In this document: piece after piece, positions 7,753 to 17,700 of the stretch
How positions within the stretch are numbered: the first letter of the stretch is position 1
Layout of the letters: each line of letters begins with the position of its first letter
Origin: CAZQFV01 sp964592645
GTDB lineage: Bacteria > Chloroflexota > Chloroflexia > DTKN01
DNA: 64,000 bases
Direction: 5' to 3'
Assembly: GCA_964592645.1 (NCBI GenBank)
Contig: CAZQFV010000003.1
Location: 175,364 to 239,363 of the forward strand
Translations under genes and position numbers: made by a program
The notes under the pieces: model-generated
Seen by the model: only the letters and a program-made list of their open reading frames with translations
Told to the model about the DNA's origin: nothing
Database searches by the model: none

Positions 7753-9147
7753 ATGTCGCCCAAGCGCCGCCCAGACCTGTCCCGTTTCCTGACCTGGAAG
7801 ACCGTGGCCATCGTCGCCGGAGCCGTGCTCCTGGTGTTCCTGGCCGTCGCCCTGGTGCAGGTCTTGCCCCTGGACACGGCCCAGCCCCTCTCCAACACCG
7901 CGGCCCGCGGCACGGCCATCAAGGGCTGGATGGGTGAGTACTATACGGCCATCACCCTGACCGGCGAGCCGGCCATAATCCGCGACGACACCGCCATCGA
8001 CTTTGACTGGGGCCAAGGCGCGCCCACCACGAGCCTGCCCATCGATAACTTTTCCGTGCGCTGGACGCGCAGCCTGGAGCTGGAAGGCGGCACCTACATC
8101 TTCTCTGTCAGCAGCGACGACGGCGTGCGCCTCTGGGTCGACGGCAAGCTCCTTATCGACGAATGGCACACCTCCCCCGGAAACAGCTACGAGGCGGAGG
8201 CCGAGCTGGACGCCGGGACGCACCTCTTCAAGGTGGAGTATTACGAACAGGGCGGCAACGCCAAGATCGGCGTCCGGTGGCAGGTGGCCAACGACTGGCT
8301 GGGCAAGTACTGGAACAACGTCGACATGCGCGGCGACCCGGCGCTGGTGCAGAACGAGGGCCGGGTCGATTTCGACTGGGGCCGGGGTTCGGCCGCGGCC
8401 GGCCTGCCGGTGGACTACTGGTCGGCCCGCTGGAGCCGCTCCCTGAAGCTGGAAGCCGCCACCTACCGCTTCCATGTGCTGGTCGACGACGGCGCCCGCC
8501 TGTGGATCGACGACCGACTGGTATTGGCCTCCTGGCAGGACGGCGGCACCCGCGAACTCAGCGCCGATGTCCCCTGGGACGGCCAAGCCCATGCCGTGCG
8601 GGTGGAGTACTATGAGCGCGGCGGCGAGGCCCGGATGCGCCTGTGGTGGGAAAAGCTGCCCACCGGCGCGCCCACCCCCACCCCGGCCCCCACGGCGACG
8701 CCCACGCCCTTGCCCTCGCCCACCCCTACCCCCACCGCCGGCCCGACCCCCCTGCCCACCGCCGACCCGCTCTACCCCGATTGGAAGGGGCAATACTGGA
8801 CCAACATGGAGCTGCGCGGCGCCCCCGCCCTGGTGCAGAACGAGGGGCAGATCGACTTCGACTGGGGCACCGGCAGCGTCGCCGCCGGCCTGCCCGTGGA
8901 CCGCTTCTCGGCCCGCTGGGAGCGCTGGTACGACTTTCCCTCCGGCACCTACGACTTTTCCGCCCAGGCCGACAACGGCGTGCGCTTCTACCTGGACGGG
9001 GAGCTGCTGCTCGACGAGTGGACCAGCAACGGCAAGATCGTCTACACCGTCCGGCGGACGCTGAGCGGTCCACACCACCTGCGGGTAGAGTTCTACGACA
9101 ACGGCGGGCCGGCCCTGGTGCGGTTCTCCTGGGCGAGAGTGAACTAG
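7753..9147 (+). CDS. Membrane-anchored protein with three PA14 domains
   Basis: 464 residues, start ATG 7753 behind AAGGAGG (7742-7748). A short basic N-terminus and one hydrophobic helix (~residues 14-38) anchor it with the rest outside. Three PA14-like domains follow: ~60-178, ~182-300 and, after a Pro/Thr-rich linker (~305-342), ~343-464. Each has the pattern GxYY/KYWxN, a DFDWG motif, RWxR, a D-GVRLWVDGxLL turn and VEYYExGG. PA14 domains bind carbohydrate, which fits its place beside a polysaccharide operon. No catalytic domain is present. It is followed by a long perfect hairpin. Confidence 0.85.
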   Translation: MSPKRRPDLSRFLTWKTVAIVAGAVLLVFLAVALVQVLPLDTAQPLSNTAARGTAIKGWMGEYYTAITLTGEPAIIRDDTAIDFDWGQGAPTTSLPIDNFSVRWTRSLELEGGTYIFSVSSDDGVRLWVDGKLLIDEWHTSPGNSYEAEAELDAGTHLFKVEYYEQGGNAKIGVRWQVANDWLGKYWNNVDMRGDPALVQNEGRVDFDWGRGSAAAGLPVDYWSARWSRSLKLEAATYRFHVLVDDGARLWIDDRLVLASWQDGGTRELSADVPWDGQAHAVRVEYYERGGEARMRLWWEKLPTGAPTPTPAPTATPTPLPSPTPTPTAGPTPLPTADPLYPDWKGQYWTNMELRGAPALVQNEGQIDFDWGTGSVAAGLPVDRFSARWERWYDFPSGTYDFSAQADNGVRFYLDGELLLDEWTSNGKIVYTVRRTLSGPHHLRVEFYDNGGPALVRFSWARVN

Positions 9148-9174
9148 AAGACCCCGCTGGGGGCATACCCGGGG

Positions 9175-9213
9175 CATACAGGGCAAAGGCTTTGGGGGCC
9201 TTTGCCCTGTATG
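9175..9213 (+). terminator. Long perfect hairpin after the PA14 gene
   Basis: CATACAGGGCAAAGGC (9175-9190) pairs perfectly with GCCTTTGCCCTGTATG (9198-9213) around a 7-nt loop. There is no T-run after it, so it may terminate with Rho help or protect the 3' end. It separates the PA14 gene from the promoter of the protease gene. Confidence 0.65.
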
Positions 9214-9232
9214 TCCCGCCGTTGCTTGCCCA

Positions 9233-9260
9233 TTGACTTTGGCCGGCGATTCACTATAAT
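9233..9260 (+). promoter_or_regulatory. Sigma-70 promoter of the M6 protease gene
   Basis: TTGACT (9233-9238), 16-bp spacer, TATAAT (9255-9260). Predicted start near 9267, giving a leader of about 59 nt that ends with AGGAGG (9313-9318) before ATG 9326. Confidence 0.8.
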
Positions 9261-9325
9261 AGAAGTGAGTTCCCCTTCTATATGCCGATCGCTTTCCGGG
9301 AGTATCCGCCCCAGGAGGACATCCG

Positions 9326-12300
9326 ATGCGCATGCCAAACGCCTTCCGTTGGACAAGCCCCACGATGATCCTGCTCTTCCTGCTGTCCGGTCTGGCCGGA
9401 GCCGCCCCGGCCGGCCTCTCCGAGCCGGCCTGGGGCACGCCCACGCGCCCCGGCGGCGTCACCTCCATCGTCCCGCCGCCGCCCCAGGTGGTGGAGCAGA
9501 TGAGGAAGGAGGGCCACCCCCTGCCCGACCTACAGGCCTACAAGGCCGCCCCCAACCCGGTGCGCCCGCGCCAGCTCCTGGGCACCGTCAAGCTGCTGGC
9601 CATCCTGGTCGACTTCTCCGATGTCTCGGGCACAGTAACCAACTGGACCACCCTCAACGACCTGCTCTTCAAGCTGCCGGCGGCCGGCCGCGGCTCGGTG
9701 CGCGACTACTACGACGAGGTCACCCGCAGCCAGGTCACCCTGGTCACCGTGGACCCGTTTGACGCAAGCTACAACTGGCAGCACGCCGCGAACACCATGG
9801 CCTACTACGCCAACGGGCAGTATGGCATGAACTACCTGACCTGGCCGCAGAACGCCGCCGGCTACGTCGCCGAGGCCATCGCCCAAGCCGACGCCGCCGG
9901 GGTCGACTTCTCCCAGTACGACAACGACGGCGATGGAGAGGTCGATACCCTGGTGGTGATCCACGCCGGGACCGGGGCCGAGTGGAGCCTCAACGCCAAC
10001 CACATCTGGTCGCACGCCGCGGCCATCTCCTGGATGGGCGGTCCCCCCAACGGCTACACCTACGACGGCGTCAAGGTCGACCGCTACGTCACCGTGCCCG
10101 AGTACTGGGAATCGGCCACCTCCAGCACGACCGACATGACCATCGGCGTCATCGCCCACGAGATCGCCCACGGGCTCTTTGGCGTGACCGACCTCTACGA
10201 CCTGGACGGCTCCTCCTCCGGCATCGGCTCGTGGGGGCTCATGTCGTACGGCGACTGGAACGGGCCGGCCAAGTGGAACCACTTTCGCGGGCTCTGGGTC
10301 ACCGACGGCTCCTCCCCGGCCTGGCCGGAGGCCTGGACGCGCCTGGTGATGGGCATCGACACCGCCCCGCTGGTGCTGTCCAACCAGAGCGGCGTCACCC
10401 TGGCCCCCGTGGAGACCACGGCCAATGCCGCCATCCGTCTCAAGAGCGGGCCGCTGTGGGCCCAGGAGTACTTTCTGCTGGAGAACCGCCGGCAGATCTC
10501 CGGGGGCTACGACGAGTACCTGCCGGCCAGCGGCCTGCTGATCTGGCACGTCGACGAGATGCAGTGGTCGATCTACGGCGGGCCGGACAACGGCACGGAG
10601 TGCACCACCATCCCTCACTGTTCCGGAGCCTGCTACTGGAACCACTACCTAGTGGCCCTGGAGCAGGCGGATGGCCAGGACCACCTGGAGCAGCCCCCTC
10701 CCCCGGGGCCCGGAAACAGCGGCGATGCCGGCGACCCCTTCCCCGGCAGCGCCGGCCGGACCTCCTGGCGGCCCTACCCGGTCAACCCCGCCAACCCGGA
10801 GAGCGGGTCCTGGTTCGACTATAGCTGCCAAACGAACTCGTGCCTGGACGTCATCAATATCGCCTCGGCGCCGCCGAACATCACCCTGGACATCAACCAG
10901 GCCGCCTGCGGCTCAATCGACGCCGACCTGGGCGACGCCCCGGCCAGTTGGAACAACTATGGCAACGCCGCGATGACGGCCTACCCGGCCATGCCGCCGC
11001 TCCCGTGGGTCCAGGCCTGGTTCCCCACCGTCTGCATGGCAGGCGGAACTCCCATGGGGTCGCGGCACCACTTTGCCCAGGTGGACGCCTGGCTGGGCGC
11101 CCCGACCCCGCCCACCGGGGAGGCCAACGCCGACTGGCTTCCCGACCAGGACGGTCCACCCAACATCATCCCGCTCAGCGATATCGCCGACCAGGACAGC
11201 ATCGTCAGCGGCGGAGACGACGGCGTGGTCTTCCCGGTGCCCATTGCGCCATGCGGCTATGCTCCACCGTACCTGCAATACCTGGCGTACGCCAGGACGC
11301 CGGCCCCCTACGGCACCCCCATGCCGCGCTACGTCAACGCCTGGTTCGATTGGAACCGCGACGGCGACTGGGCCGACACCATCAGCTGTCCCGGGGGACT
11401 TCAGGCAGCGGAGTGGGCCCTCCAGGACGAGCTGGTGAGTATGAGCCAGGGGCAGTATGCCTTCCTCTCCAAGCCCTTTGTCTCCGCCGCCGCCGTGGTC
11501 GCCGAGGGCCTGCCCTTCCAGGCCTGGATGCGCCTGAGCATCGCCGATATGCCGGCCGCCGCCCCCTACGACGGCCGCGGGCCGACCGGCGGGTACGACC
11601 TGGGGGAGACGGAAGACCATCTCCTGCACCTCTTTCCGCCGCTGCAGGTCACCCTGGACCCCGCCGGGCCGCACCCGCCGGGCCAGCAGATCATCTACCA
11701 CATCGGCTACCAGCCGGCCGGCAACGTCCTGGGCATCGGAGCGGCCATCTCCGATGTCCTGCCGGCGGGGATCGAGTATGTCAACTCGGTCCCGCCGGGG
11801 ACGTACGATCCCGCCTCGCGGACCGTCTCCTGGACGAACGTCAGCCTGTTCCCCGGCCTGGCCGGGAACGTCGACCTGATCGCGCGGATCAGCGGGACGC
11901 CGGGGCAGCACATCACCAACACCGCCTATGTGCTATGGGCCAACACCCGCTGGTCGAGCGCCTCCTACACCTTCCAGGTGGCCTGCGCGCCCAACGATCC
12001 CCAGACCGAGTTCACCTGGAGCATGCCGGCCTGTAACCCCGTGGCCTTCACCAACCTCAGCACGGGCACACTGCCGCTCACCTACACCTGGGACCTGGAC
12101 GGCGATGGGGATGTCGACAGTACCGCCCGGCACCCCTCCTGGTCCTACGGGGCCGCGGGGGTCTACAACGTTGCCCTGACGGCCACCAACGCCTGTGGTC
12201 AGAGCGCGATCAGCCACCCTGTCGACGTGCGGCAGCCGGTGCAGAGCGTGGCCATCGCCGGGCCGGCCTCGCTGCTGATCGGCCAGGTGGCGACCTACAC

Positions 12301-12772
12301 GGCCACCCTCTTGCCGCCGGACGCCAGCAGCCCCGCGCTGCTCTGGGACAACGGGGATACCACCGTGACCTCCACCCGCAGTTGGGACACCCCCGGCCCG
12401 TACACGGTCGTCGTCACCGCCAGCAACGAGTGTGGGAGCGTGCACGACACGCTGGAGGTGCTGGTGAGCAGCGAGTGCGTCTCGCTCACCGGCGTGACCA
12501 TCGCCGGGCCGACCGTGCTGGACCCGGGGGAAGTGGGCAACTACACGGCCTCCCCCGCGCCGCCCACGGCCACGAACCCCGCCTACCTGTGGAGCAACGG
12601 CCTCACCGGTCCGAGCGCCATGTACAGTTGGCCGACGGCCGGCCGCTATACCGTGACCGTGACGGCCACCAACTGCCTGGGTGTCAGCGTGGGGGATCAC
12701 CGGGTGGTCGTGGTGCGCGGCGAGTACGGGAACCACGTCTACCTGCCGCTGATCCTGCGGGGGTCACCGTAG
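9326..12772 (+). CDS. Secreted M6-family metalloprotease with PKD repeats
   Basis: 1148 residues. Signal peptide (hydrophobic ~13-30), then a protease domain with the zinc motif HEIAH (278-282) followed by GxTDLYDLD and a Met-turn GSWGLMSYGDW (~301-311), as in M6 immune-inhibitor-A-like peptidases. Downstream: a region with repeated D/N-rich turns (~520-760), a DUF11-like beta domain (~775-890), and PKD-like domains (~900-1140), one containing YTWDLDGDGDVD. The protein ends in HVYLPLILRGSP, a tail type shared with other exported proteins here. It is predicted to be extracellular or surface-bound and degradative. It has its own promoter and is convergent with the next gene. Confidence 0.88.
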   Translation: MRMPNAFRWTSPTMILLFLLSGLAGAAPAGLSEPAWGTPTRPGGVTSIVPPPPQVVEQMRKEGHPLPDLQAYKAAPNPVRPRQLLGTVKLLAILVDFSDVSGTVTNWTTLNDLLFKLPAAGRGSVRDYYDEVTRSQVTLVTVDPFDASYNWQHAANTMAYYANGQYGMNYLTWPQNAAGYVAEAIAQADAAGVDFSQYDNDGDGEVDTLVVIHAGTGAEWSLNANHIWSHAAAISWMGGPPNGYTYDGVKVDRYVTVPEYWESATSSTTDMTIGVIAHEIAHGLFGVTDLYDLDGSSSGIGSWGLMSYGDWNGPAKWNHFRGLWVTDGSSPAWPEAWTRLVMGIDTAPLVLSNQSGVTLAPVETTANAAIRLKSGPLWAQEYFLLENRRQISGGYDEYLPASGLLIWHVDEMQWSIYGGPDNGTECTTIPHCSGACYWNHYLVALEQADGQDHLEQPPPPGPGNSGDAGDPFPGSAGRTSWRPYPVNPANPESGSWFDYSCQTNSCLDVINIASAPPNITLDINQAACGSIDADLGDAPASWNNYGNAAMTAYPAMPPLPWVQAWFPTVCMAGGTPMGSRHHFAQVDAWLGAPTPPTGEANADWLPDQDGPPNIIPLSDIADQDSIVSGGDDGVVFPVPIAPCGYAPPYLQYLAYARTPAPYGTPMPRYVNAWFDWNRDGDWADTISCPGGLQAAEWALQDELVSMSQGQYAFLSKPFVSAAAVVAEGLPFQAWMRLSIADMPAAAPYDGRGPTGGYDLGETEDHLLHLFPPLQVTLDPAGPHPPGQQIIYHIGYQPAGNVLGIGAAISDVLPAGIEYVNSVPPGTYDPASRTVSWTNVSLFPGLAGNVDLIARISGTPGQHITNTAYVLWANTRWSSASYTFQVACAPNDPQTEFTWSMPACNPVAFTNLSTGTLPLTYTWDLDGDGDVDSTARHPSWSYGAAGVYNVALTATNACGQSAISHPVDVRQPVQSVAIAGPASLLIGQVATYTATLLPPDASSPALLWDNGDTTVTSTRSWDTPGPYTVVVTASNECGSVHDTLEVLVSSECVSLTGVTIAGPTVLDPGEVGNYTASPAPPTATNPAYLWSNGLTGPSAMYSWPTAGRYTVTVTATNCLGVSVGDHRVVVVRGEYGNHVYLPLILRGSP

Positions 12773-12915
12773 GCAGAAAGTGAACCAAAGGCCCCAAGAC
12801 ACAGAGCTATCGGGGGACCACAAAGAGACAAAGGCACGAAGGGAATGGGGCTCTTCGTCCCTTGAGGTCCGGTAGACAAACAGCAGTTCCCCGTGCCTTG
12901 GTGGTCAACGGGCCC
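12773..12915. repeat. Intergenic degenerate CCAAGG/CACGAAGG-type repeats
   Basis: The 143 bp between two convergent genes hold no gene. They contain runs such as CCAAAGGCCCCAAGACACAG (from about 12785), CCACAAAGAGACAAAGG (from about 12819) with CACGAAGG after it, and the inverse GTGCCTTGGTGGTCAAC near 12893-12909. Related strings recur at 18804-18822, 37646-37714 and 63916-63935. Confidence 0.5.
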
Positions 12916-14268
12916 CTACTTCACGCAGACCCGCCCATCGAGGCCCGCGGGAAGCGGCACCCCCATCAGGTGCAGCACGGTCGGCAGGCCGTCGATGATG
13001 CCCCAGTCGCCGGGCAAGATCTCGTGGCCCCGGACGTAGAGCATGGCGTCGTCGTAGGTGTGCGTGCCGACGAGTTCGCTGCCCTTGAAGGTGAGGGCCT
13101 CTTTGCCCAGCGCGCCCTTCAGGTCGTAGCCGCGCGCCGGGGCCAGGATCAGGTCGGCGGCCTGCTCCAGGTAGGGGCCGTGATAGATCTCCTCCCGGCG
13201 AAAGACGCGCTCGACCATGGGGCTGCCGTCGTCGGGGTCGCGCAGGGATAGCGCCGCGGCGGCGATCTCGTCGCGCAGCGCCTCGTAGGGGGCGCCGGGG
13301 GCGACGCTCCCCCGGGGCTCGCGGCCGGCCACGTTCAGGTAGATGCGCCCCGGGTCCAGGCTGTAGGCGGCCGAGGCGGCCGTGAGTTGGGCCAGCTTGG
13401 GCTTGGGCCCCTCCAGGCGCAGCCAGCCGCGCTCCTGGAGCCAATAGTTCAGATAGACCTCCTGCTTCAGCGTGCAGAAGCCGTGGTCCGAAAGGACGAC
13501 GAGCACATCCTCGTCGTGCAAGGCCGTGCGCACCTCGCCGAGCATCTCGTCCACGCGCCGGTAAAAGGCCAGGAAGCGCGGCCCCAGGCCGGCGTGCCCC
13601 TGCTCCATCTCCTCCCAGAGAAAGTGGTGCAGCCGGTCGGTCTCCATGATGTGGCACTGGAAAAAGTCCCAAGGCTCGCGGTCCAGCAGGTCGAACATCG
13701 CCCGGACGCGCCGCTCGAAGACATCGTTGACCTCCTGCAGGGCCATGTCCTTGGACTGGCGGGCCTTCCAGGGGTCGGTGTCGATGCGGTAGCCGAGGCG
13801 CTCCAGCCGGCCGGCCAGCTCCGGCGGGTAGGTGGCCTTCTCCAGATTGGGGCTGAGGAAACAGCCCACCAGCAGGCCGTTCACCGGCCGCGGCGGGTAG
13901 GTCACCGGGACGTTCATCACGATGAGGCGCTTGCCGGCCTGGCCGAGGAGCTCCCACAGCGTCGGGGCGCGCAGGGAGCGCGCGGTGGGGATGGTCACGT
14001 CGTAGCTGCCGGGCTTGCGGTCGACAAAGCCAAAGACGCCGTGGCGGGCGGGGTTGACGCCGGTCATGTAGCTGGACCAGGCCACCGAGGAGACGGTGGG
14101 GTAGACCGAGTGGATGCGGGCAAAGTCGCCCTCCTCGAGCAGCCGGGCAAAGTTGCGGGCCAGCCCTTCCCGGAGAAGATACTGCATAAAGGAGTAGGGG
14201 GTGCCGTCCAGGCCGATGACCACGACGCGCGGGGAGCGGCCCTTTTGCGAGCGGCGAAACAGAGACAT
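12916..14268 (-). CDS. Alkaline-phosphatase-superfamily phosphodiesterase/nucleotide pyrophosphatase
   Basis: 450 residues from ATG 14268 (GGAG 8 nt upstream). VVVIGLDGTPYSF near the N-terminus supplies the metal-binding Asp and the Thr nucleophile. PTVSSVAWSSYMTGVNPARH and VLSDHGFCTLK carry the other family metal ligands and His residues. The overall pattern is that of type I phosphodiesterases (AP superfamily). No signal peptide is obvious, so it is probably cytoplasmic. The frame extends 64 codons further upstream, but that crosses the promoter. Its substrate cannot be told from sequence. Confidence 0.82.
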   Translation of the reverse strand: MSLFRRSQKGRSPRVVVIGLDGTPYSFMQYLLREGLARNFARLLEEGDFARIHSVYPTVSSVAWSSYMTGVNPARHGVFGFVDRKPGSYDVTIPTARSLRAPTLWELLGQAGKRLIVMNVPVTYPPRPVNGLLVGCFLSPNLEKATYPPELAGRLERLGYRIDTDPWKARQSKDMALQEVNDVFERRVRAMFDLLDREPWDFFQCHIMETDRLHHFLWEEMEQGHAGLGPRFLAFYRRVDEMLGEVRTALHDEDVLVVLSDHGFCTLKQEVYLNYWLQERGWLRLEGPKPKLAQLTAASAAYSLDPGRIYLNVAGREPRGSVAPGAPYEALRDEIAAAALSLRDPDDGSPMVERVFRREEIYHGPYLEQAADLILAPARGYDLKGALGKEALTFKGSELVGTHTYDDAMLYVRGHEILPGDWGIIDGLPTVLHLMGVPLPAGLDGRVCVK

Positions 14269-14353
14269 CGCCCAAACTCCGAACGTAGAATCCGGCAAGG
14301 ACGACAAAAGGCGTAAAAGACCCGGAAGGAAAACGCGATGTCCTGCCGTGTAC

Positions 14354-14382
14354 AGTATAGCATGGCTTTGACCAGGCGGCAA
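14354..14382 (-). promoter_or_regulatory. Promoter of the phosphodiesterase gene
   Basis: On the minus strand TTGCCG (14382-14377), 17-bp spacer, TATACT (14359-14354). About 80 nt upstream of the ATG at 14268. It supports that shorter start. Confidence 0.65.
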
Positions 14383-14501
14383 CTCTCCCCTTGGGGGGGC
14401 GACCTGCGGCGGCGCATCGCCAAGCTGAAATCGCAGGCCCAGGCCCCCAAGAAAAAGCATGGTTCAGAATCACGGTGAGCCACCGACCGTTCGCTCATTT
14501 C

Positions 14502-14530
14502 TTGCGCAGAAAGCGAAAATGGGTTAGAAT
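14502..14530 (+). promoter_or_regulatory. Promoter upstream of the transposase scar and SARP gene
   Basis: TTGCGC (14502-14507), 17-bp spacer, TAGAAT (14525-14530). It lies just before the transposase remnant and could drive the SARP gene with a ~215-nt leader if that gene starts at 14754. Confidence 0.55.
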
Positions 14531-14539
14531 TCTACCACT

Positions 14540-14735
14540 ATAGCAGAAATCGAGATCTACACCGAACGGGTCGCTGATGTGCCGCATCCGCGTCGACGGC
14601 GCGAGTGCGGCGGTGTATCACGATCTGGAGGAGGAACGGTCCCTCTTCCGCTACGGCCAGAGCAAGGATCACCGCCCCGACCTGGCCCACTATTACGCAG
14701 CAACTCTATCGGCAGATAGCCATCACCGGCAGATT
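14540..14735 (+). mobile_element. Remnant of an IS1634/DUF4277-type transposase
   Basis: In one frame 14540 onward reads AEIEIYTERVADV, the usual N-terminus of DUF4277-containing IS1634-type transposases (EIYTERVDDIP). In another frame, about 14590-14690, it reads GASAAVYHD...SLFRYGQSKDHRPDL, which matches the 'SVYHD...LFRFGHSKDHRPDL' block of the same family that normally lies about 100 residues later. So this is an internally deleted, frameshifted relic of under 200 bp. Its second half is in frame with the following SARP gene and artificially lengthens it. The family call is from memory of the motif. Confidence 0.6.
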
Positions 14736-14753
14736 CAGAGGAGCGAGACTGCC

Positions 14754-17700
14754 TTGGGTGCCAGAGTCGAGCAACCGGATGAGCGTGCATCAACGGCCGA
14801 TACTCCCTTGGGCCTCCGCCTCTTGGGCGCGTTCAGCCTGACATGGGGGGAGGAACCGCTCCTCCTGCCGCGCACGGCCGCCGTGCGCTCCCTGCTGGCC
14901 TACCTGGCCCTACACCACGGCCGGCCGCTGCACCGCGACCTGCTGGCCGGCACCTTCTGGCCCGACCGCCCCAACGCCGAGGCCCGCAAGGCCCTGAGCG
15001 ACGCCCTCTGGCAGATCCGCCAATGCCTGGGCCCGGCGGCCGGCCGCCTGGTCGTGGAGCGGGATACGGTCTCCCTGGGCCTGCTGTCCGGGGACCACCT
15101 GGACGTGGAGGTCTTTGCGGCGCGGTTGCGCCGGCACCGGGAGCGCCAGCAAGAAGGACGAGCGGTCCCCCTGTCCGTAGCCTTGTCCGATCTGAGTGCG
15201 GCAGTGGAGCTCTACCGCGCCGACCTGCTCGATGGCTGTTACGACGACTGGGTTCTGGCCGAACGGGAACATCTGCGCGAGGAATACCTCTGGGCCCTGG
15301 AGCAGTTGACGGTGCTGGCGAAGCAGTGGGGTGACGACGAGCGGGCCCTGGCCTTCGCTCAGCGCCTTGTCGCCGCCGACCCGCTGCGCGAGACCGCCCA
15401 TCACGAGCTCATGGGCCTGTACCACGCCGTAGGCCGCCCCCGCGCGGCGCTGGAGCAGTACGCGGTGCTGCGCCAACTCCTGGCCGACGAGCTGGGGGTG
15501 GCGCCGGCCGCCGCTACGACGGCGCTCTATCACGAGATCCAGGCCACGCTGCAGGCGGCCGGCCCCGTACACCTGCCCGCCGCTGTCCCGGCCCGGGAGG
15601 GATTGGCCCGTCTGCCCTTTGTCGGGCGGACCGCTGAGCGGGCCGCGCTGCTGGAAGCCCTGAAAGCGGTCGGCCGGGGACACGGTGACGTCGTCTTGCT
15701 CGAGGGGCCGGCCGGCGTGGGCAAGACCCGCCTCGTGGAAGAGTTGATCGCCGACGCCCGTTGGCGCGGCTTCTCCACCGGCATGGGCCGGGCCGACCCG
15801 CTGGCTGCCTCAGCCCCCTACCAGCCGCTGCGCGACGCCCTGGCTCCGCTGCTTACCCCGCTGCGCGCGGCCCAGCTCGCCGCACTGGTCGAGCCGCTCT
15901 GGCTCAGCGCCGGCGCCACGGTCCTGCCCGTCCTGCACGAACTGCTGCCCGAGCTGCCAGCTCTCGCCCCGTTGGAGCCGGCGCAGGAGCAGCAGCGCCT
16001 CTGGGAAGGGCTGGCGCGCTGCGCCGCCGGCCTGGCGGCGGTGGCGCCATTGCTGCTGGTGCTGGAAGACGTGCACTGGGCCGACGCCGCCACCCTGGCG
16101 GTGCTGACCTACCTCGCGCCTCGTTTGCCCAGCCAGCGCCTGCTCGTGGTGCTTACCTATCGTGACACCGAGGCGCGCGAGCGCGCCGTCGTTTGGAACG
16201 TGCTGGAGGCGCTGAACCGCGCCCTCCCGCTGCGGCGCATCGCAGTGGCGGCCTTTGCCGCGGAAGAGAGCGCGGCGCTGGTGCAGCGGGCCTTCGGGCT
16301 GGAGCCCGCCGATCCACAGGGACAGGCATTGATTGCGACCTTGCAGCGGCGCACGGGGAACAATGCGCTCTTTCTAGTCGAAACACTCAAGGCCATGTTG
16401 GAGCAGGGGACCCTGGCACCGGCGCCAAGCGGGGGCTGGGCGCTGCCCGCGGATCCTGGGCCCCTGCCGGTGCCGGCCTCCCTGCAAGAGTTGGTCGGCC
16501 AGCGCCTGCAGCGGCTGCCCCCGGCGCTGCGGGGCACCGTCGAGCTGGCCGCGGTCCTGGGCGACGAGGTCGGCTTCGGCCTGCTGGCGCGGGCCGGCAG
16601 CGCGGAGGCGGTCGAGTTGGCCGCCCACCTCGGCGGCCTCTGCCAGCGCGGATTTCTGGTCGAGACGGCCTCCGGCTACCGCTTCGAGCACGAGGTCGTG
16701 CGGGAGACGGTCTATGGGGTGACCAGCCCACAGCGGAGGCAGGCATTCCATCGGCAGGCCGTGACCGCGTTGGAGGCGCTGCAGCCGGACAGCCTGGAGG
16801 CTTTGGCCCACCACGCCGCGGCCGGCGGGGACCGGCCGCGGGCGGCGCGCTACTACCGGCAGGCCGGGGAGCGGGCCGCGGACCAGTACGCCAGCCGGGA
16901 GGCGGTGGTCTTTCTCAGCCGGGCCCTCGAGTTCACTGCGGAGGGCCAGACTGCGGATCGCTACGCCCTCCTGTTGGCTCGCGAGAAGGCCCATGACCTA
17001 TTGGGCGAACGCGAGGCGCAGCGGCAGGACCTGGAGAACCTGCGCCGGGTTGCTGCCACCCTGGATGAAAAGCGCCAGGCCGAGGCGGCGCTGCGCCAGG
17101 CCAACTACGCCGAGGTCACCTCGGACTTTCCGGCCGCGGCCGCTGCTGCCCAGGAGGCAGCCGGACTGGCCCGCCGGGCGGGCGATGTGCTCACCGAGGC
17201 CGCGGCCCGCTCGCAGTGGGGTGTGGCCCTGCGGCGGCAGGGAGACTATGCCGCCGCCCAGTCGCAGATCGAGCAGGCCCTGGAGCTAGCCCGTCGAGCC
17301 CGGTCGTCTTCCACGGAGACGGCCTTTCTTCGGCAGTTGGGCATTCTGCACTGGCATCGGGGAAACATGGCCTCGGCAAAGGACTACTATGCCCAGTCCC
17401 TAGAGATTGCCCAGGGGATCGGCGATCGTTGGAACGCTGGCCGCGCGCTCAACAACCTGGGCACGGTTGCCTGGGCTCAGGGAGAGCACGCCGCTGCCCG
17501 CAGCTACTTTGAGGAGTCGCTGCGGCTCAAGCGGGAGCTCGGCGATCGCCGGGGCGAGGCCTCGACGCTGGGCAACCTGGGCACGCTGCTGGCCAGCGCC
17601 GACAACGCCGCCGCGGCCGGCTATTACGAGCAGGCCCGCCAGATTGCCTGCGAGGTGGGCGACCGCTGGGAGGAGGGGCTGCTCCTGAACAACCTGGGCA

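Noticed and set aside
14545..14560. CGAGATCTACAC, a 12-base match to a common sequencing adapter
   Set aside because: It encodes part of EIEIYTER of the transposase remnant and the match does not extend, so it is coincidence rather than adapter contamination.
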